A stretch of DNA of 64,000 nucleotides from Streptomyces lanatus (GTDB lineage Bacteria > Actinomycetota > Actinomycetes > Streptomycetales > Streptomycetaceae). The DNA lies in assembly GCF_014655715.1 (NCBI RefSeq), contig NZ_BNBM01000005.1, positions 372,001-436,000 on the forward strand, read 5' to 3'. Shown here piece by piece: positions 7,714 to 14,907 of this stretch. Made by a program: the position numbers and the translations under genes. The stretch's first letter is position 1; every line of letters begins with the position of its first letter. The notes under the pieces are model-generated. The model was not told the DNA's origin, made no database searches, and saw only the letters and a list, made by a program, of their open reading frames with translations.

Positions 7714-7749
7714 GAGTGGCCCGCACCACGTGGGGAGCGCGGGCCACTC
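7714..7749 (+). terminator. Hairpin terminator after the Ro60 gene
   Basis: Perfect 11-bp stem: GAGTGGCCCGC (7714-7724) with GCGGGCCACTC (7739-7749), 14-base loop. It begins six bases after the Ro60 stop and has no T-run, as is common for Streptomyces hairpin terminators. Confidence 0.65.
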
Positions 7750-7803
7750 TCATGTCCGGACCTGGTTCGTACGCGGCTCTTGTACGTGGCTCTTGTCCGA
7801 CTC

Positions 7804-7841
7804 TTGTTTCTGCGGCGAACTGACATCTAACATTTCAGTTC
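7804..7841 (+). promoter_or_regulatory. Leaderless promoter with operator abutting the GntR start codon
   Basis: TTGTTT (7804-7809), an 18-base spacer and TAACAT (7828-7833) place the transcription start at or next to the ATG at 7842, so the mRNA is probably leaderless. An inverted repeat GAACTGA (7817-7823) / TCAGTTC (7835-7841) straddles the -10 and ends at the ATG, a plausible autoregulatory operator. Upstream, CTCTTGT occurs three times with about 12-13 base spacing. Confidence 0.6.
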
Positions 7842-8489
7842 ATGGAGGCGATACGACCCGTCGGCCGGACCCTGCTCAGGGACCGGGCGTACGAAGCGAT
7901 CCGGGACGCCATCGTGGCCGGGGAGATCGAGCCCGGCGCGGTGGTGCGGGACGCCGACCTCGCCGAACGGCTGGGGCTGTCCCGGGCACCGGTGCGCGAG
8001 GCGTTCTCACGGCTCGTGGACGAGGGGCTCCTGGAGAGCAAGCCGCAGAGCTACACCCGCGTCACACCGGTCGTGACCGCCGACGTACGGGACGCGGCCG
8101 CCGTGGTCGGCGCCATGCACGAGCTGGCCACACGCGTCGCCGTGCCCCGGCTCATGGCCGCCGACCTGGAGATCATGCGCACCGCCAACGAGCGCTTCGC
8201 CACCGCCGTCGCGGCCGGCGAGGTGGACCTCGCGCTGCGGGCCGACGACGAGCTGCACGACGTACTGGTCCGGGTGAGCGGCAACCGCGCCGCCGCCGCC
8301 ACCGTCGCCCGCTACACCCCGCTCATCCGCCGCCTGGAGCGACGCCGCTTCGGGGAGGGCGGCAACTGCCGTTCGGCCGGACTGCACGAGCGGCTCATCG
8401 AGGCCTGCGCGTCCGGGAACACGGAGGCCGCGGTCCGTGTCACCGCGGAGATCTGGCACAGCCTCGCCGACCTGGCCGACGACGACTGA
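7842..8489 (+). CDS. GntR-family (FCD subfamily) regulator of ACC deaminase
   Basis: 215 residues. The N-terminal winged helix (about 10-75) shows AYEAIRDAIVAGEIEPG and DLAERLGLSRAPVREAFSRLVDEGLL, the GntR signature. The C-terminal helical part (about 85-210), with the ...RADDELHDVLVRVSGNRA block, is an FCD ligand/metal domain, though the usual His ligands are only partly recognisable. There is no ribosome site in front of the ATG; the promoter geometry suggests leaderless translation. The ACC deaminase gene starts 14 bases downstream, so this is very likely its local regulator, perhaps responding to ACC or a related amino acid. FCD family members are mostly repressors. Confidence 0.88.
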   Translation: MEAIRPVGRTLLRDRAYEAIRDAIVAGEIEPGAVVRDADLAERLGLSRAPVREAFSRLVDEGLLESKPQSYTRVTPVVTADVRDAAAVVGAMHELATRVAVPRLMAADLEIMRTANERFATAVAAGEVDLALRADDELHDVLVRVSGNRAAAATVARYTPLIRRLERRRFGEGGNCRSAGLHERLIEACASGNTEAAVRVTAEIWHSLADLADDD

Positions 8490-8503
8490 TCCCCGGAGGA
8501 CCC

Positions 8504-9520
8504 ATGTCCCTTTCCTCGTACGACCGTTACCCCCTGCTCTTCGGCCCGTCACCGGTCCACCCGCTGGAGCGCCTCACCGCCCACCTCGGCGGCGCCTCCC
8601 TCTGGGCCAAGCGCGAGGACTGCAACTCCGGCGTCGCCTACGGCGGCAACAAGGCCCGCAAGCTGGAGTACCTCGTCGCCGACGCGCTCGCGCAGGGCTG
8701 CGACACGCTCGTCTCGATCGGCGGCGTGCAGTCCAACCACACCCGCCAGGTCGCGGCCGTCGCCGCCCGCGCCGGTCTCAAGTGCGTGCTGATCCAGGAG
8801 AGCTGGGTCGACTGGCCCGACTCCGTCTACGACAAGGTCGGCAACATCCTCCTCAGCCGCCTCGCCGGAGCCGACGTCCGCCTGGTGCGGGCCGGATTCG
8901 GCATCGGCTTCAAGGAGAGCTGGGAGCAGGCCCTGCGGGAGGTCGAGGAGTCGGGCGGCAAGCCGTACGCCATCCCGGCCGGCGCCTCCGACCATCCGCT
9001 GGGCGGACTCGGCTTCGCCGGGTGGGCGTACGAAGTCGCCGAGCAGGAGCGGGAGCTGGGCGTCTTCTTCGACACGGTGGTCGTCTGCTCGGTGACCGGC
9101 TCCACCCAGGCGGGCATGATCGCGGGCTTCGCCGCCCTGGAGGAGGCGGGTGGACGTCCGCGCCGGGTGCTCGGTATCGACGCCTCCGCCGAGCCCGCCA
9201 CCACCCGTGCGCAGATCGCCCGGATCGCCCAGAACACCGGTCAACTCATCGGGGTCAAGCGCGAGTTGAACGAGTCCGACGTTGAGCTCGACGAGCGTTA
9301 CCACGCGGGCGTCTACGGCATCCCGGACGAGACGACCCTGGAGGCGATGCGGCTCGCGGCACGCACGGAGGGGATGGTCACGGACCCGGTGTACGAGGGC
9401 AAGTCGATGGCGGGGATGATCGACCTCGTCGGGCGGGGAGAGATCGGGGGCGACTCGACGGTGCTGTACGCGCATCTGGGCGGGCAGCCGGCGCTGAACG
9501 CGTACAGCGCGCTTTTCTAG
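8504..9520 (+). CDS. acdS: 1-aminocyclopropane-1-carboxylate (ACC) deaminase
   Basis: 338 residues, exactly the usual length. It is a PLP fold type II enzyme that opens ACC, the plant ethylene precursor, to 2-oxobutyrate and ammonia. GGNKARKLEYL supplies the PLP lysine (Lys50), followed by GGVQSNHTRQVAA and VCSVTGSTQAGM (phosphate-binding). Glu298 in YEGKS and Leu325 in HLGGQ are 27 residues apart, as are the Glu295/Leu322 pair that separates true ACC deaminases from D-cysteine desulfhydrases. Start ATG at 8504 follows CCGGAGGACCC. It is co-transcribed with the preceding GntR regulator. ACC deaminase is a trait of plant-associated bacteria, fitting the pectinase island in the same window. Confidence 0.95.
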   Translation: MSLSSYDRYPLLFGPSPVHPLERLTAHLGGASLWAKREDCNSGVAYGGNKARKLEYLVADALAQGCDTLVSIGGVQSNHTRQVAAVAARAGLKCVLIQESWVDWPDSVYDKVGNILLSRLAGADVRLVRAGFGIGFKESWEQALREVEESGGKPYAIPAGASDHPLGGLGFAGWAYEVAEQERELGVFFDTVVVCSVTGSTQAGMIAGFAALEEAGGRPRRVLGIDASAEPATTRAQIARIAQNTGQLIGVKRELNESDVELDERYHAGVYGIPDETTLEAMRLAARTEGMVTDPVYEGKSMAGMIDLVGRGEIGGDSTVLYAHLGGQPALNAYSALF

Positions 9521-9610
9521 GGGCGCCGGTTCGGTAGGGCCGCCACCAGGGCGCCGCAGCCGACAAACCGCACAGTGTGGTACTCCGTAGTCGCCGGATA
9601 CAGTGCACCC

Positions 9611-10648
9611 GTGTTGGCGGACGATCAGCAGCAACCGAGCAACGACCCGGCCGGCGGAGCCCCCCGGCGCCGGGCCACGATCCACGACGTCGCCAAACTG
9701 GCCGGAGTGTCGCGTCAGACGGTGTCCCGTGCGGTGAACGACAAGGGCGAGATCGACCCGGGGACCAAGGAGCGCGTCCTCGAGGCGGCGCGGCTGCTGG
9801 ACTACCGGCCCAGCCGGTTCGCCCGCGGCCTGGTGCGCAAGGGGACCGTGACGGCGGGACTCGTGATCCCGGACCTGATGAACCCCTTCTTCCCGGAGGT
9901 CGCCGCCGGGGTGCTGGAGGCCGCCGAGCGGCGCGGCTGGCAGGTGGTCGTGTGGGACTCGCGCACCGACGAGGCGCGGGAGCGCGAGGCACTCGACGTG
10001 CTGTCGCACCAGGCGGACGCGGTCGTGGGCTACTTCAAGAACCCGGACGACGTGCTGGCCCGGCACCTCGGTGGCGTACCGCTGGTGCTGCTGGAACGCG
10101 GCCCGCAGCAGACCCGGTTCGCGGCCGTGGGCATCGACGCCGCGGCCGGTCTGGCGGCGGGCCTGGCCCATCTGGTCCATGCGGGGCACCGCCGTATCGG
10201 CATGCTGGACGGTGTGCACGGCCCCGCCCCCAGGAGACAAGCCTTCCTGGCGGAGGTCCGGCGCCATGGGCTGCCCGTGGACGAGGGGTGGATCGCCATG
10301 TGCCCCGAGCACAGTGTGGCGGGCGGCGAGGAGGGCATGGAGCGGCTGCTGGACACACGGCCCGAGATCACCGCGGTGTTCGGCTTCAACGACCTGATCG
10401 CGGTCGGCGCGATGCGCGCGGCCCGGCGCCGGGGGCGGACGGTGCCGGGTGACCTGGCCGTACTGGGCTTCGACGGGCTGTCGCTGGGCGAGCTGGTGGA
10501 GCCCGGCCTCACCACCCTGCACATCGACAAGCGGCAGCTGGGGCGGCTGGCCGTGGAGCAGGTGGCGCGGCTGCGGGCGGGGGAGGAGCCGATGAGCGGG
10601 GCCGATGCGTGGGTGGTGCCCGAGTTGGTGGTGCGGTCGTCCGCCTGA
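9611..10648 (+). CDS. LacI-family transcriptional regulator
   Basis: About 345 residues from the GTG at 9611; an in-frame ATG-containing extension exists but lacks family similarity. The HTH is classical (ATIHDVAKLAGVSRQTVSRAVN, hinge LDYRPSRFARGLV). The periplasmic-binding-like domain follows (GLVIPDLMNPFFPEV, GFNDLIAVGAMRAARRRG, VPGDLAVLGFDGLSLGELVEPGLTT). It is probably leaderless or weakly translated: GGATACAG lies just before the GTG. The sugar ABC operon begins 250 bases downstream behind a promoter overlapped by a LacI-type palindrome, so this gene almost certainly regulates that operon. The inducing sugar is unknown. Confidence 0.9.
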   Translation: MLADDQQQPSNDPAGGAPRRRATIHDVAKLAGVSRQTVSRAVNDKGEIDPGTKERVLEAARLLDYRPSRFARGLVRKGTVTAGLVIPDLMNPFFPEVAAGVLEAAERRGWQVVVWDSRTDEAREREALDVLSHQADAVVGYFKNPDDVLARHLGGVPLVLLERGPQQTRFAAVGIDAAAGLAAGLAHLVHAGHRRIGMLDGVHGPAPRRQAFLAEVRRHGLPVDEGWIAMCPEHSVAGGEEGMERLLDTRPEITAVFGFNDLIAVGAMRAARRRGRTVPGDLAVLGFDGLSLGELVEPGLTTLHIDKRQLGRLAVEQVARLRAGEEPMSGADAWVVPELVVRSSA

Positions 10649-10661
10649 GGTGGATCGCCGA

Positions 10662-10736
10662 CACATGTGCTGGCGGCACATGGATCGTCCGCACATGGAT
10701 CGTCCACACATAGGCCGCCAACACATAGGCCGTGCA
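10662..10736. repeat. Five tandem 15-base CACAT repeats
   Basis: Five consecutive 15-base units all begin CACAT(G/A), e.g. CACATGGATCGTCCG and CACATAGGCCGCCAA. They fill the space between the LacI-gene stop and the -35 box at 10743. Units 2 and 3 differ by one base. A second array of the same type on the other strand occurs at 25925-26029. Confidence 0.75.
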
Positions 10737-10742
10737 TGTCCC

Positions 10743-10801
10743 TTGACACTGGTTTTCGGCCGCCTCGATACTCGACGGAAACGCTCACGTGAACGTTCAC
10801 G
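10743..10801 (+). promoter_or_regulatory. Promoter and LacI-type operator of the sugar ABC operon
   Basis: TTGACA (10743-10748), 18 bases, then GATACT (10767-10772): a good housekeeping-type promoter. Downstream lies the perfect 14-base palindrome CGTGAACGTTCACG (10788-10801), close to the predicted transcription start, matching LacI-family operators (TGAACGTTCA core). The LacI gene is immediately upstream. Confidence 0.7.
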
Positions 10802-10898
10802 GACCCCCGATCTCCCCACGTCACGATGCCGAGTCCATCAGGAACGAGCTGGCCGACATCGTTGTCATCCGCACGTCCGGAAAGCGAGTGCGCCGCCC

Positions 10899-12206
10899 AT
10901 GGAACACCGAACGATGTCCCGCAGACGTTTCCTGGGGGCCTCGCTGGGCGGCGCGGGTGTCACCCTGCTGGGTCTGGCGGGATGTGGTGCACCGAGTGGT
11001 TCGGCCTCGGCGGGCTCCGATCACCTCAGTCTCTGGTACTGGAAGGGCGCGCTCAGCGACAAGCTGCTCGCCACCGCCGAGCGGGGCGTCCCCGGGGTGG
11101 CGGGGCTGAAGGTGCGGGGCTCGCAGATCCCCGACGGCGACATCGACTCGAAGGTGCGCACCAGCCTCGCCGCCCGTGCCTACGTACCGGACATCACGGT
11201 CGCGAACTCCGACAACCTCGCCACGTTCTTCCCGGACGAGGACGAGTTCCTGGACCTGCGGTCGCTCGGCGCGGAGTCGGTCCGCGAGCGCTATCTGGAC
11301 TGGAAGTGGAAGAGCTGCTTCACCCCGTCGGGCCGGATGATCGGCTTCCCGCTCGACGCCGGACCCACCGCCCTCTACTACCGCAGGGACCTCTTCCAGG
11401 AGGCCGGGCTCGCCCACGAACCGCGGGACGTCGCCGAGGAGATACCGAGCTGGGAGAGGTTCATCGCCGCGGGGAGGACACTGCGGGCGAAGGGGCCGGG
11501 GAAGCCGTATCTGGTCAGCAACATCGGCAATGTCTTCCAGCAGGTCCTGCTGCAGAGCCCCAGGCAGTTCGTGGACGAGGACAACCGCTTCATCGGCGAC
11601 CAGCGACATGTGCGGCGCGCCTGGGACCTCTCCGTGGAACTGCTCCGTCAGCGGCTCAGCGCCGGGATCACGGACGGGACACCGGACTTCAACGCGGCCA
11701 TGAGCAGGGGCCGGGTCGCCACCATGACCACGGCGGTGTGGGCCATCAACGGCCTGAAGGACTCCGCGCCCAGGACCTCGGGGCGCTGGCGGCTGACCAC
11801 CATGCCGGACGGCCCGGCCAACTACGGCGGCTCGTACGTGACCCTGACGCGTTACTGCCGGGACCCGGAGGCGGCGTTCGCCTTCCTGACCTGGCTGCTC
11901 AGCCCGGCGAACCAGCTCGAGAGCTACCAGGAGATGGCCCTGTTCCCCACCACTCCGGCCGCCTACGCCGATCCCGCGATGCACCGGCCCGACCCCTTCT
12001 TCGGCGGTCAGCAGCCCATCGATGTCTTCGGCCCGGCCGCCCAGAAGGCCCCGGTCAACTACTTCAGCCCGTACGAGGAGACCGCCAACACGCCGTTCTT
12101 CCAGGAGCTGACCAACGTGGAGATGCTCGGCAAGGACCCCGACAGGGCGTGGCGGGACGCGGTGAACACCGCCGAGACCACGCTGTCCCGGGTGGGGGTG
12201 AGCTGA
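10899..12206 (+). CDS. Sugar ABC transporter substrate-binding lipoprotein
   Basis: About 435 residues from ATG 10899; ATG 10914 is an equally possible start and gives the cleaner signal MSRRRFLGASLGG. A lipoprotein signal with twin arginines ends in lipobox LAGC near residue 28 of the shorter form. The remainder has the family-1 extracellular solute-binding pattern (DLRSLGAESVRERYLDWKW, LYYRRDLFQEAGL, YGGSYVTLTRYCRDPEAAFAFLTWLLSP). It delivers a sugar to the two permeases downstream (12209, 13218). No ATPase gene is in the operon; in Streptomyces the shared ATPase MsiK usually energises such importers. The substrate cannot be read from sequence. Confidence 0.88.
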   Translation: MEHRTMSRRRFLGASLGGAGVTLLGLAGCGAPSGSASAGSDHLSLWYWKGALSDKLLATAERGVPGVAGLKVRGSQIPDGDIDSKVRTSLAARAYVPDITVANSDNLATFFPDEDEFLDLRSLGAESVRERYLDWKWKSCFTPSGRMIGFPLDAGPTALYYRRDLFQEAGLAHEPRDVAEEIPSWERFIAAGRTLRAKGPGKPYLVSNIGNVFQQVLLQSPRQFVDEDNRFIGDQRHVRRAWDLSVELLRQRLSAGITDGTPDFNAAMSRGRVATMTTAVWAINGLKDSAPRTSGRWRLTTMPDGPANYGGSYVTLTRYCRDPEAAFAFLTWLLSPANQLESYQEMALFPTTPAAYADPAMHRPDPFFGGQQPIDVFGPAAQKAPVNYFSPYEETANTPFFQELTNVEMLGKDPDRAWRDAVNTAETTLSRVGVS

Positions 12207-12208
12207 CC

Positions 12209-13228
12209 ATGGCGACAGTCCTGGACCCGCCGACGGAGGAACGGATCCCTGTCCGCCGTAAGCGATCCACCACCCCCGGCGGACGCAGACGACACATCCC
12301 GCCCCTGCTCGCCATCTCCCCGTTCTATGTGCTGTTCGCTGTCTTCGGCACCTTCCCGGTGGTCTACTCCCTCTATCTGTCCTTCCAGGACTGGGACGGC
12401 ATCGGCTCGATGCGTTTCGTCGGCCTTCAGCAGTACGGCTGGCTGCTGCGGGACCCGGTGTTCTGGCACTCGGTGCTCAACACGTTCGAGATCTGGTTCC
12501 TGTCCACGGTGCCGATGCTGTTCCTCGCGCTGGTGCTCGCGTTCCTGCTGCACTCGCAGGTCAGGTTCACCGGCGCGTTGCGGGTGGCGTACTTCATCCC
12601 CAATGTCACGTCGATGGTCGCCATGACGGTCGTGTTCGGCTCGGTGTTCGCCCAGGCGGGGCTCGCCAACGCGGTGCTGCGGGCGGTCGGGCTGGACGGG
12701 ATCGGCTGGCTTTCCTCCGAGTGGGGCATCAAGTCGTCCGTCTCGCTGATGATCATCTGGCGGTGGGTCGGGTACAACGCGCTGATCTTCCTCGCGGGCC
12801 TCCAGGCCATCCCCACCGAGCACTTCGAGGCCGCCCGCGTCGACGGCGCGAACAGCTGGCAGACCCTCTTCCGGGTCGTGCTCCCGCAGTTGCGCCCGGT
12901 CGTCCTCTTCGCCGCCGTCACCTCCACCATCAACGGCCTGCAGATCTTCACCGAGTCGCAGGTGCTCTTCCAGTCGACGGATGTCGGTACCACGGGTGGT
13001 CCCGGTCAGGAGGGGATGACCATCGTGCTCTATCTGTGGCAGAAGGCCTTCAAGGAGCACCAGTTCGGGTACGGGGCCGCGATGGGCTGGCTGCTGTTCG
13101 CGATCATCGCCATCTTTACGATCATCAACTGGCGGTTGGTGTCCGGATCCGATCGGGACGACGACCGTCACGGTCGGCCCGGTCTCGCCGGGATGCTGCG
13201 GCGCAAGGGGGCCCGCAATGGCCGCTGA
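12209..13228 (+). CDS. Sugar ABC transporter permease (MalF type)
   Basis: 339 residues; ATG 12209 lies two bases after the stop of the binding protein. About six hydrophobic segments, starting LLAISPFYVLFAVFGTFPVVYSLY. The cytoplasmic EAA loop is FEAARVDGANSWQTLFRVVLPQLRP, which contacts the ATPase. The C-terminus overlaps the next permease by 11 bases. A basic N-terminal tail of about 30 residues precedes the first helix, usual for MalF-type subunits. It is paired with the permease at 13218 and the binding lipoprotein at 10899. Confidence 0.92.
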   Translation: MATVLDPPTEERIPVRRKRSTTPGGRRRHIPPLLAISPFYVLFAVFGTFPVVYSLYLSFQDWDGIGSMRFVGLQQYGWLLRDPVFWHSVLNTFEIWFLSTVPMLFLALVLAFLLHSQVRFTGALRVAYFIPNVTSMVAMTVVFGSVFAQAGLANAVLRAVGLDGIGWLSSEWGIKSSVSLMIIWRWVGYNALIFLAGLQAIPTEHFEAARVDGANSWQTLFRVVLPQLRPVVLFAAVTSTINGLQIFTESQVLFQSTDVGTTGGPGQEGMTIVLYLWQKAFKEHQFGYGAAMGWLLFAIIAIFTIINWRLVSGSDRDDDRHGRPGLAGMLRRKGARNGR

Positions 13229-14105
13229 CCACGACAGGACGACCGGCAGGGCGACCGGCAGCGCGGGGCTCGCCATCGGCTCCGGCAGCCGGCTCACCCG
13301 GATCGGTGTCCGGGCGGTGCTGCTGCTCGGCGTGCTGGTGTCCTTGTTCCCCTTCTACTGGCTGGTGGTGATGGCCTCCGGCACCACCGAGGACATCTAC
13401 AGCTACCCGCCCAAGCTCGTGCCGGGCCCGCATCTGCTGGACAACATGGGCCGGGTGCTCGACACCGTCGACTTCTTCGGCTCGCTGTGGAACACGATCG
13501 TCGTCGCCGTGGCGGGGACCGTGCTGGTGCTGTTCTTCGACTCGCTGGCCGCGTTCGCCTTCGCCAAGTACGAGTTCCCGGGCAAGAAGTTCCTGTTCGG
13601 CATGCTCCTGGTCACCTACATGATCCCCGCGCAGCTCTCCCTGGTGCCGCAGTTCGTCACCATGGCCGAGTTCGGCTGGGCCGGTTCGCTGAAGGCGCTG
13701 ATCATTCCCAGCGCCGCCAACGCGTTCGGCATCTTCTGGATGCGTCAGTACGCCCAGAACTCACTCCCGGACGAACTCCTTGACGCCGGCCGCATCGACG
13801 GCGCCGGGTTCTTCCGCCTGTACTGGACGGTCGCCCTGCCCCTGTTCCGCCCCGCTCTCGCGTTCCTCGGCATCTTCACCTTCATCGGCCTCTGGAACGA
13901 CTACATCTGGCCCCTGGTCGTCATGATCAACCCGGACAAGGTCACCCTCCAGGTCGCCCTCGCGAACCTCAACGTCCTGTACAACTCGGACTACGCGCTC
14001 GTGATGGCCGGCGCCCTGATGAGCGTCGTACCGCTGATCATCGTGTTCCTGCTCGGGGCGCGGCACTTCCTGCGGGACCTGGCGGCGGGGGCGACGAAGA
14101 TGTGA
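13218..14105 (+). CDS. Sugar ABC transporter permease (MalG type)
   Basis: 295 residues with six predicted membrane spans. The N-terminal span is VLLLGVLVSLFPFYWLVVMASG. The EAA loop is LLDAGRIDGAGFFRLYWTVALPLFRPA, typical of MalG-type subunits of carbohydrate uptake systems (CUT1). The start overlaps the upstream permease by 11 bases, indicating translational coupling. The gene ends four bases from the convergent GNAT gene, leaving no room for a dedicated terminator. Confidence 0.92.
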   Translation: MAADHDRTTGRATGSAGLAIGSGSRLTRIGVRAVLLLGVLVSLFPFYWLVVMASGTTEDIYSYPPKLVPGPHLLDNMGRVLDTVDFFGSLWNTIVVAVAGTVLVLFFDSLAAFAFAKYEFPGKKFLFGMLLVTYMIPAQLSLVPQFVTMAEFGWAGSLKALIIPSAANAFGIFWMRQYAQNSLPDELLDAGRIDGAGFFRLYWTVALPLFRPALAFLGIFTFIGLWNDYIWPLVVMINPDKVTLQVALANLNVLYNSDYALVMAGALMSVVPLIIVFLLGARHFLRDLAAGATKM

Positions 14106-14109
14106 CGGT

Positions 14110-14637
14110 TCAGACGCCGAACGGGGCCGCGTAGCGGATGGTGCCGCCGGGCGGCCGGTGGGCGGGGTCGAGGGTGAGGGCCATCAGGGCCTCGTCCGGG
14201 ACGTCGAGCGTGACGCCGATGCCCCAGGTGGAGGCGCGAGCGAAGCCGAACCGTGGGTAGTACGCGGGGTGCCCGAGCACGGTGACGAAGCGTTCGCCCT
14301 GGACCTTGGCCGCCCGCAGCGCGGCACGGATCGCCGCGGAGCCGGCGCCGGTCCGCTGGTACTCGGGAAGCACGGCGACGGGGCCCAGGCACAGGGCCGG
14401 GGTGTCGTCGATGTGGCAGCGGGTCAGCAGGGCGTGTCCGACGAGCCGGCCGTCCTGGTCGGCGGTGACGATGGACAGGCCGTCGATCCAGGCGGCGTCG
14501 GTGCGCAGGGCGTCGACGAGATCGGCCTCCAGCGGGGTCTCGAAGGCCGCCAGTTCGATCTCGCGGACAGTGGACCGGTCGGCGTCGGTCTCGGGGCGGG
14601 TGATCCAGCCGCTGGGCGTGGACATGGGTGTGGTCAT
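14110..14637 (-). CDS. GNAT-family N-acetyltransferase
   Basis: 175 residues. The acetyl-CoA binding motif A is VAVLPEYQRTGAGSAAIRAALRAA (about 88-111), followed by VLGHPAYYPRFGFARAS, which marks the small-molecule or peptide acetyltransferase group resembling YhbS. The N-terminus (ITRPETDADRSTVREIELAAF) is the usual first strand and helix. MTTPMSTPSG gives two possible ATG starts five codons apart. The substrate is unknown. A short open reading frame with a strong ribosome site lies upstream (14731-14799) and might be a leader peptide. Confidence 0.88.
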   Translation of the reverse strand: MTTPMSTPSGWITRPETDADRSTVREIELAAFETPLEADLVDALRTDAAWIDGLSIVTADQDGRLVGHALLTRCHIDDTPALCLGPVAVLPEYQRTGAGSAAIRAALRAAKVQGERFVTVLGHPAYYPRFGFARASTWGIGVTLDVPDEALMALTLDPAHRPPGGTIRYAAPFGV

Positions 14638-14730
14638 GGCGGGATTCAGGTCCGTTCCATGGTGGTGTTCGTGTGGATGACGCTGTCGCCTCGTGAGCTC
14701 ACGCTCTCGACGAGGAGGGGCCGGACGAGG

Positions 14731-14799
14731 TCAGGCCGTCGCCCGCGACGTGAGGATGATCCGGGCGCTGCGCGGGGCAGTGGCCTTGAGCGCGGTCAT
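14731..14799 (-). CDS. Possible 22-residue leader peptide upstream of the GNAT gene
   Basis: The ATG at 14799-14797 is preceded by GAGGTGA at ideal spacing, a better ribosome site than most genes here. It encodes 22 residues beginning MTALKATAPRSARIILTS and stops at TGA. Between it and the GNAT start, CCTCGT/ACGAGG can form a hairpin enclosing the palindrome CGTGAGCTCACG (14692-14703). The arrangement could serve translational attenuation. It may also be a fortuitous ORF; no homologue is recognised. The rest of 14638-14907 holds only this and the terminator at 14856. Confidence 0.35.
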   Translation of the reverse strand: MTALKATAPRSARIILTSRATA

Positions 14800-14855
14800 C
14801 GACTCACCTCTTCGTAGTCCTCGTTGCGGATCGGCACGAACACCGAAAATCCTAA

Positions 14856-14902
14856 CAGCCGGCCTGTGGTCACGGAGCGGCTCCGCGGCCACAGGCCGGC
14901 TG
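14856..14902 (-). terminator. Strong hairpin terminator after the TerD gene
   Basis: A 14-bp perfect stem, CAGCCGGCCTGTGG (14856-14869) with its complement at 14889-14902, and a further GGAGC/GCTCC pairing near the loop. It sits five bases beyond the TerD-gene stop and is followed in the minus direction by a T-rich stretch (GGATTTTCGG). Confidence 0.8.
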
Positions 14903-14907
14903 TACGC

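Noticed and set aside
9575..9610. Longer start for the LacI regulator at 9575.
   Set aside because: The extra residues show no family similarity and overlap the likely -10 sequence; GTG 9611 fits better.
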